From Spirometra erinaceieuropaei (lineage: Eukaryota; Platyhelminthes; Cestoda; Diphyllobothriidea; Diphyllobothriidae): a stretch of DNA of 64,000 bases. Numbering within the stretch: the first letter of the stretch is position 1; the number at the start of each line of letters is the position of its first letter. Positions 37,501 through 46,500 of this stretch are shown in pieces. The position numbers and the translations under genes are program-made. Under the pieces are notes generated by a model. The model saw only the letters and a list, made by a program, of their open reading frames with translations, ran no database searches and was not told where the DNA came from. Location: the NCBI GenBank assembly GCA_902702965.1, contig CACRXP010000011.1, positions 1,324,356-1,388,355 on the forward strand, in the 5' to 3' direction.

Positions 37501-40500
37501 AGAAGAGAGCGTGCCATCAGGTCCCCTGTATTTATAATTATAAAGTAAAGCGGAGGTTTATTCCTCTCGTCGTTGTTTTTGCCCTACACGCTACCTTTTG
37601 CTTCCCCCAACCTTGCCGCTGGCGTATTCGACACCCAAATACTAGTCTACTGAATATTGAAGCGTAGTGCTTATTGCTGTGACAAAAGTGTACTTTCTGC
37701 TTTGCTTCCATAGCAAGTTCAAAAACTGAAGAACAAGAAGGGCAAGAAACGTGGCGGTAAGCAAACACGCGAGTGTTCCGGTGAGTAAAAGCCCCAGCCT
37801 CTTGTGTTTTCTTAATCTGCATATCCGTGTTTATCGGAGTTATTCATATTTTTTGCGTTTTGATTTATAGAAGACATGTCATGGACAAATGAAACCAGTG
37901 CCTCGCTGTGGGCTCGCCTGAACAAGGAAGTGAAAGAGTATTATCACATCGACCTTGAGCTGTGAGTCGATTTAGTTTGTAAGGTCGTGCGAACCTAATC
38001 AGTCGAATTTCCTCAATTGCTATCGTTGACGTATGTTCTTAAGCGTATTTACCTACAAATTGCCATGCAAGTCTTCCGTCAGTTGGTCCTGTGGCTGTTT
38101 CTCGAGTTGCGGGGGGTCGAGCTGCTGGGCTACTAGTCGTTGACTTCGTTCTGGCCTTTAATTCGTTAGTGCTTCGCGCAATGCCTTCGGATCTATTGAC
38201 AACCAACAGCATCAAATTCACTGTGCCCGGCCTAGCGCTGAATTGTCCCGTCGGCGGCGGAAAAGACTAGGAGTAAGGCCCGCGCCTTCTACCACGTCAG
38301 TTGCAACTGTTGGCAGCGTATCCGGATATCAGTTCTGAGGGAAAAGAAAAAAAGGGAAAAATTAACAATAACAGTCTCATATAGACATACTTACAGTGTG
38401 TATTTTGATGATGCATGCCCCTGCCACATTGGTCGCGGTAACATAACACAAACAATAACAAACCCTTCATTATACAGGTTATGTGATATATCATACTTGG
38501 CAGCACAGGTGCAAGCTGAAAGCCCAGACACGTGTTTCACCGATATTCTGTCGTACCATGACTCAACAGGAAGGGGTTCGGCCCATCAGTGGTCCCTCCC
38601 AGTGCTCCCCATGGGTATCCTGGTAGATACTCCGGCTTTGAAATTGCGTCCTAATTTTCTTTAGAAATTGACCACTGACTTAGAATAAGTCAGTCTGAAC
38701 TAGACTTTTTACACTGACCTTTCTTCAAAAAAAGCTTGTAAAGATAGCGCAAAACCGCCTTTTACTTGAAGTTTAAGCCTTAATGAAATTCAACCACATT
38801 AGGCGCAGCTGGGGGTTTTCTACACTTCGTAACCGATAATAAGTGTTTCACGGCAGGGGAGTGGGGAATTAACGTTGTACAGGTTTGAAAGAAAGTTGTG
38901 ATCGAGCCGCCGCGCTCGAAAACTTGAGCATAATTTTATGTCCAGATGGAAGTCGGTAGGACACCGCACTAGAACCCTCTCCATAATGAAAGTGGCATTG
39001 TGCTAAATTCCATGGAGGTTAGGGTTAGTGTTTGGGTCAGGGTTGGTGTTAGGGTTAGGTTTTGGTATTAAGTACTTCCCCTTGTATTTGGCGCAGGGCC
39101 ACCTGCATTACCGAGGCGGGTCCTTATTCCTGTGTCCTACCTGTAAGCCCTATCTCATCTGTGTAGTCCGCCTTATTGCAGCTCGAAGCTTTTGGATGTT
39201 GTGCCACACTTCGCCAACCCACTGGACGTTTACCTCATCTGGAAGTGTGCTCCTTGAAGAGGAAATGACGGCTAGAGTCACATGACAACGTTACGTCCCA
39301 TAATCACCACAGAATGTCGTACTGCATCATGAATCGCCTCTAAGCTTGTTCGCGGTGGTCCTCTGAGTCGCACTAATCTTTCGACTCATCTATTCATACC
39401 AGTGCTGTTCCTCGTGTACCTACCCAGCTATAGTGCCAACTTATGACAGTTTTAAATGCCTCCAACACGCGTTTGAAAGACAATGTTGCAAATGATCTGT
39501 CTTTCTTGGGTGCATCAAGGAATAAGTGAAAGGCAGAGGTTCCTTTCCACGCCAAAGTTACACCCCATGCGGCACGAACCTGTTTGTTTTTTTTTTACTT
39601 CATAAACCTTTATCCCATTTATCTGCCTCAAAACGCCCACAGGACAAATATTGACGACTTCTGCCAGAAACACGGTGTTTCTCGCACCCAGATACTTCGC
39701 TCTTTTTGCCACTCGGTGGGTATCCAGTTGACCCTTCGGGAGTATTCCCTGCAGCCTCCAAACGGAGCCAAACACCACCAACGCCCCGTTTTCACCCTTG
39801 AGGACGTCACCATGCTGTTCCCATTGGTCAAGCATCTCCACCCACACGCGACTGATGCCTACACCTTCTTTAACACTGGACAGGCCCGCATTTCTGCTGG
39901 TTACTTACAGGAAGGCTTTGAGCTCATTTCTGAGGCCTTGAACTTGTTGAACACCGTATACGGCCCACTTCATCCGGACATTGGCGCCTGTAACCGTCTA
40001 CTTGCGCGTCTCTCCTACGTACTGGGTGAGCATGAGGCGGCGTTACTCTTCCAACAGCGTGCTACGATGATCAGTGAACGCGTGCATGGTATCGACAGCC
40101 CTAGCACGGCCGCGGAATATGTAAGTGGAAGGAGGGTAGTCTGGGTGTCCGACCCAAATCTCCACCCTTTTGGTTTTTTACGCATAAGTTCCGCGCACGT
40201 GCCCAATATCAGGCTATGTCGCACGCCAAGGACGCCGCGACCTCGGCGCTGTCTATCTTGTTGCCATGTATGGTCTCCTTTATTATATTGCTCTAGGGAG
40301 CTGTGCTTTGTAATCTTTTGAAAGAGCTGGAGGACCTGTATTCTTACCGCCATCTCTTAATCTTTCTGCAGATCCATATGGCGCTATATTGTTTCGCATG
40401 TGGTCACATCCATCCAGCATTCCAATTGCTGTATCGGGCTCGATATCTGGCTCTGTTATGCCACGGTGAAGACCACCCAGAAATCGCTCAGATTGATGTG

Positions 40501-43500
40501 AGTTTCCCGTTTTCCAGCCCCTTCGCCTTTCAAACACACCTCTGTAAAGCTGCCTAGTGCGAGGACTGAAACTCAAGACACGGGCTGGTGCCCTTAACTA
40601 GGCTTTGTGGTATAATATCGTTTTCACATGAGAGTACCATACTGACAGGTCGTCAGCGTGGTCCTACCTTAGTTTATAAACTGCGACTCATTCTCACATA
40701 TTCTTCCGACCACCTAAAATAATCCTACTCAATAAAGCACAACGAGTGCGTGCTTATCCATCTCTGACGCAAGGATTTCTAGAATTGTAGCCACCCTGGT
40801 GATTAAACTATTCCTTGGAGTCCTTGGCGTCCAGCCTTTCGGGCGTTCACCAGAGCTTGTTGTCTGTGACAACTAATTATACGTGTGGTCTGTGTACTGG
40901 TTTGTTGTCGTTTGGACGAAGTTCGATCGCTGGGAATGTTGGCGTGCTTGTTTGGCGCTCATTTTGTGGAAAATTACGGTAACAAGTGTTCTCCTTGAAG
41001 AAACGGTATCATTCAGCTTTAAAACGTTTGTAATTATGTGCATTTTAAGATCATGAAATTTCCTTTTAAATAGCTTCGTGTTTGTCCGTTTACCAATGCT
41101 CCGCATGAAGTGCACAGCATAGTCCGTGCCAATTGCGAACTTTTATGGGCAACATATGGCACCTTGATACCATTTGGGAACGTATGGTTTTTTACTAGGA
41201 AAGTGTACAGCTTGTAATTTGGAATTCCTAGATACAGGTGCGACGATAGGTCTAGTTAAGAATTTTTTCGGGAATTAAATGATTTTAAAGCAGGTTAATG
41301 TCCGTTCTTCGGGTGCAAAGTTTGAAGAAGTGAGTTCCAACAAGATTACTATAACGAAATGCATGCTACCGACATTAAAATCACTCTCGCGTAATCCTTC
41401 CTAACCGAAATTACCTTTCAAAACTTCGTTTAATGTTTCGTAGGGTACGTCGCCTGCCATACGTACAATAGCTCGCCTATCTCATGAAGTGTTAGTCGAC
41501 TAGAAAGGATGACCCAAGTGGGGCTGTAATATCGATTATCGTGCAGAATAACTCAGAGATATTTTAGTCGCGCCAGGATACCCGCTTTCCAATGAGCTTC
41601 CCATCGGCCGCCTGCAACGACAACACTCGGTAAAAAACAGCTATTCACGTAGAGAAATTTCTCATTAATTCTGGGTGTTCAAATGAATTCGAGCCTATTT
41701 TGTAGGCACACAAATATACTGTTTCGTTTTCATTTGGTAGAAAATTACACCCTCTTCAGATTTTATACTCAAGAAAGGGTATTTTTCTGATTGTGGGATT
41801 TTTTAAGACCATGGAATGTACATTTACAAACCATCGTATCTGTCTATATATTAGTGCTGCTTATGAAGTATAACAGTTCAACCGTCGATTCCGACGATGC
41901 CTACCATGGACCGCACAGCAGGGTAGGCGCAGAGAAGGAAACATACACGTGAATTAGTTTGTGGTGATAGTGGACCTGCGCAGCATCTATCGCACTCTAA
42001 TCTTCCTCTATCTGGACTCGGTATTAAGATGACCGATGGCGGGAGAAAGCGCAGGTGATTAGCTCGGCGTGAGCCTGCACCTAGGTGTGCCACCACACCC
42101 CACGGTCCACGCACAACGGACCGGGATTTCACACAACAAGAAGGGGCGGGATTGGGAGATTGGGGGAGATTGCTGATTGGAGATAAGAACAGCCCGTCTG
42201 CTCGGGCCACACACATAATCCGCCGGCCTGCACAAACACCAGGATTTCACGCAAAGAGGACGGACTTTTTAGATCTCACATGCAGTAGAGACGCCACGTG
42301 GACAAGGAGCCGAGAAACGCACTTCTCACTTACGCGAGATGTGCCTACCTCGTGCCTGCGGTGTGTGATGTTGGTGTCCGTGTGGTGCATGTATTAATGC
42401 GGAAGTGTGTTCTGATGAGATCGGGTCTGTGGTAATTTACTGCAGCTTTTCACGAAGACGCATGTGACCGAATAGGTCCATGCAATGGCGGAATTTGCGT
42501 GGACAGTGCAGACGTTTGAGACGGTGACGATGGGTGTATGTTGGTGCTTCAGACACTCGTTCGCCAGTCTCTGCACGATGCATTAACAAATGGCCTACGA
42601 GGTCGAAGCGTGGTGTGCACGTGCGGTGGCCATGCAGGCAGGATAGTTTGAGAGCTGCTAAGTCGGTGGTGATGATGACGCCAATGCTAGTGCTGGTCGC
42701 GCTGTTGGAAGAGGATTTGACAGTGCTGGAGATGGGAGAGTTGTTGGATGTGCAAGGTGGGCTTTGTTTGTCGATATTGCGGTGAAATACGGCTGTTGTG
42801 GATACGCACGTGGCCAAACATGTCCACTTGCTGAGTGAACGTGGGTGGGCAGTGCGGACAGTGGAGGCGGATGCGGCAAGAGCATGTGGGGTTCCCGGCG
42901 TTGGTGTGCCGGTCACAGTGCGATGGATTCGCAAGTGACCTAACAGTTCGGTGTGTGACATGAATGTGCAATCACAATGACGAATGGTGGCGATGGAGTC
43001 CACCTTGCTGGTGGCAGGGGAAGGTAGTGCTGAAGGTCATGGTTGGCGGAGCGTCGGGAGTGGTCTCATCGATGGTTGGTTAGAAGTCTAACGCCTCTAA
43101 CCACTGACCCACGGGCTCCTTGTCCTGCCGGTTGCGATCGTTCTTTAGAGTGACCTTGTGACGGCGTGCTTGTCCTTCTTGTCGAGCACTCGTAGCGACA
43201 TCCTCATTGAAGAGTCGTTTGGGTAATCGTTCATCGTCCATCCTCATGAGGTGGCTGCTCCACCGCGGTTGCAGTTGCCTCAGCATGGCGTGGATGATGA
43301 TGATTCCGGTCCGTTCCAAGATTTCTGTGTCCGGGGACCTCGTTTTGCCACCTCAGCATTAGTATTCTACGGAGACAGATTAGGTGGAAGTGATTGAGAT
43401 TCCTGGCTTGATTAAACTGATGGTCCATGTCTCCGCCTAGTATACTTGGCTTGTCAGTACTACCGCCCTGTTTGGTGTTGAGGTGGATACCGTAACTATT

Positions 43501-46500
43501 TCACGACGAGTTCTGCAACCGGTCGAATGCCTGGCTGGCTTTGGAGATCCGATGGACCTTGTCGTTGTCGATGTTGACGTTGCGTTAGTGTCCTACTTAA
43601 ATAAGCGGACTTGCGTACGGTTTTGGAAATGGTGCCGTTGACAGTGATGCGTTGACGTTGTATTCAGTGTCGGATGACGGCTGATGCACGACCACTGTTT
43701 TGTCTGCGTTGGTCAGCCCGAAGTTTGGTGTTGCCGGGGGCGAAAAGGCCCATGTTCCGTTGCATGTCCGGTTCTGTCGTCCGCGAAGAGCAGGTCGTGG
43801 ACGGTAGTGGTGGAGAGACGCTTTGGAGCCTGCATCCGTCGGCTACCGAGATGGCCGTCGATACTGTAGACAATGAATGTCCCAGGATGTTTATCGCGAT
43901 AGGCGTCCATCAGCACGTCCTTGAACATGATACCTCTCGATATACGCTCATTACGTTGACTTCTTTTCTGCAGTTTTGCTTTTAGATCGGCTACTTAGTA
44001 AGTAGGGCTGTCACACGCATATTCTCTTGTTTCTATGTAGTGCCTTTTGTCTAATGAACTGTAGGTTATCGTCCTTCACATTACGCTGAATCTGTCTGAT
44101 CATGCCACTTTTTCTTCCGACCCAGGTGAACATCAGTCTCATGCTGCACGCCGTGGAGCAGTTCGACACCGCCGTAGTTTTCCTCGAGAACGCCCTCCGG
44201 TTAAGCAAAATGTACTTACCTCATTCTGCTTGCACATTATCGCTCTTGATACCATTTGACCGTTCTTTGCTAAGCTAGAGCACGCAACCAAACCTTTAAC
44301 CGCAAACATTCTCCCCCCCCCGCCTCAGATTCTACGGCCCAAAGAGTCTGAAGGTGGCCTTCAACTGCCATCTGCTGAGCCAGACGCACGCCTACCGCGG
44401 AGACTTCCGCTCGGCACTGGACTTCGAGAAACAACGGTACTCCATCTACAGAGAGCGTTTCGGCGATGACAGCGACTACACCCGTGACAGCGATGAGTGC
44501 CTACGCACTTTGACCACTCAGGCAGTGAACATGGCGCGCCGCTTCCAGCAGTCCGGCACCGCGGCCGCCACCGCTGTTACCAACGGCAGTGCTACTGGCA
44601 GTGCCGCAAATAAGCAGAATTCCCTCCAAGTGGGACGAAGGCCGGGCCAGGAGGGCCACGTGGCGGCCACATCGACTGCCTCATTCCAGTTGCCCAGCTT
44701 CGTCACCATTCTGGATACACTGAATCGCGTGAATGGCATCTTCTACCTTCAACTCAGGTGAAATCGTGTGAAAATCTCGTGCTTAAGTTGACGCGAAGTC
44801 AACGTTGCCTTATTGTTTTTTATTCGCCCATCTTAGTGTCTGTGTGCGTGCGCACAGAGTCTGCATGAATTAATTGCCGTGCATGCATGTGGGAAACATT
44901 AAATGAGGACTCACGCCGTGCCAGCCGAACTGTGGGTTAGACTGCGGTAGCTCTTTGTTAACGCGGCTGTGCGAGATCTGAGTCCTTGTGCGGCGGCATG
45001 CGTTAGACGGCGACTTCGTGTCACGTCAACTACTGCACTGAATCTGATTGTCAGTCGATTTGAATCGCACAGGCCATTGGGGCATTAGCGATAGGGGATA
45101 GAGAAAGTTCGATCCAACGCCTAAGCCTTTCACTATAGGAAATCTAACGTGCCATGAATCTGTTACAACACGACAGTTGCGTTTTGAGGTGCTCCCACCT
45201 GACGGACATCTCGGTCCTCCTCAGAAATGGGAAACAGACTGCTGCAACTCCTCACGGCACTCCCTCATGTGAGATCCACGAATTCACTTCCCTTGAAACC
45301 CAACGGGTGTGGAATTAAGCACTAGGTCGTGTGTGTGTGGTACGCGTAGACGAACTGTTCAGTTTTCTCAAACACTGCGTCTAGCATGTCATGGTTGCCA
45401 TCGGAACACGCCAAGCGTGTGAAGGGGGGTGTATGGCATATGAAGCGCAGGTCCGCCCCACTGTAAACAACTTCATGCTCGAGCCACTACTGCGTCTTGT
45501 GCGCGACGGTGGTGAACCTCCTATTTCGCCACGACCGAACTATCCTATTGTGTGTGAGTAGTTGTGTGCTCGTCTGCGCCCTCAGCGCAGGCCGCGCTGG
45601 ACCATAACAAGAGCCGAGTTGGTTCGTGGCACACGTTAATCGGATGCGCGGTGTCCGCACATCCCGTGATTACTTCCGCACATGGGGGTGGCGGTGACAC
45701 ACCTAAGTGTAGCCTTCATGCCGCGGCAGCCACTGCGCCCATCTCCAACACCAGCTGAACGTCAAGCTTGGACAACAGACTGGTGCATGGGAGAGGGAAG
45801 AGAGTGCGGCCGACCCTGTGGAATCCATCCTTACGGTATTTTGAGCGCAGTCCTAATTGTAATAAATCTGGCACGCTTGAATCTATCATGGATCACTGGG
45901 GGTCATGGCTTGGAAGGCTACCAACTGACTGGGTAAGTCGGTCCCCGAGACGACGAGTCAGGCTGCAATTGCTTCGTCGTATAGCCTCCAAAGCACACCC
46001 GCATAGGTGAGATCCGAGCCGCATCCTTCCATTTAAACCTGATGCATCTCTGCGAGGACCAGGTCGTGTGTGAAGTGCGCAGACTGACTGTTTAACTTTG
46101 TCAGCCATTGCGCTCGAGCCCGTCCCCAGCTGGGAAAGGCGAAGTGCGGCAGATGTTCCGGAGGTCGGCAGGAATGTACCTTTGCGCTTGTAGACAAACT
46201 CCCCTAGTAGACATACCAAAACTTACTGTCACGTCGGGGTAATATGCCGGAAGTTGTCTACGAATCCTTTGGATCGCCTAGACCAGAAAAAAAGCTAGAT
46301 TAGGCCGTTCACTCCGACTTGGATTCTTGTTCTGGGACAGTGCGCTCGAGTTAGCCGCGACAGCTTCAGCAAAGTGCCATCAGGCAATGTAAGCCAAATG
46401 CGGCGGCAGTCCATGGTACACGCAAGTGAGCTGTTTTTGTCGGCAGGGGGCGAAAAATAACTCTCCGATGGGCATTTTCAGACTTTGCGAAGTCGTGATC

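Larger units (their letters stand above)
41870..43935 (-). mobile_element. LINE-C copy, 5'-truncated, in clu intron 18
   Basis: The minus strand begins inside the reverse transcriptase ([20 protein letters not shown]), continues through the C-terminal region ([33 protein letters not shown]), the zinc-finger frame, and a tail ending near 41870. The tail lacks about 270 bp present in the window-end copy, between a CCAATCTC block and a CCCGCCCCTTCTTG block. Confidence 0.8.

Noticed and set aside
42437..43003. Zinc-finger frame as a host transcription factor
   Set aside because: It is followed and preceded by LINE-C sequence in the right order and recurs at 62855 and 50890 with the same flanks, so it belongs to the LINE.
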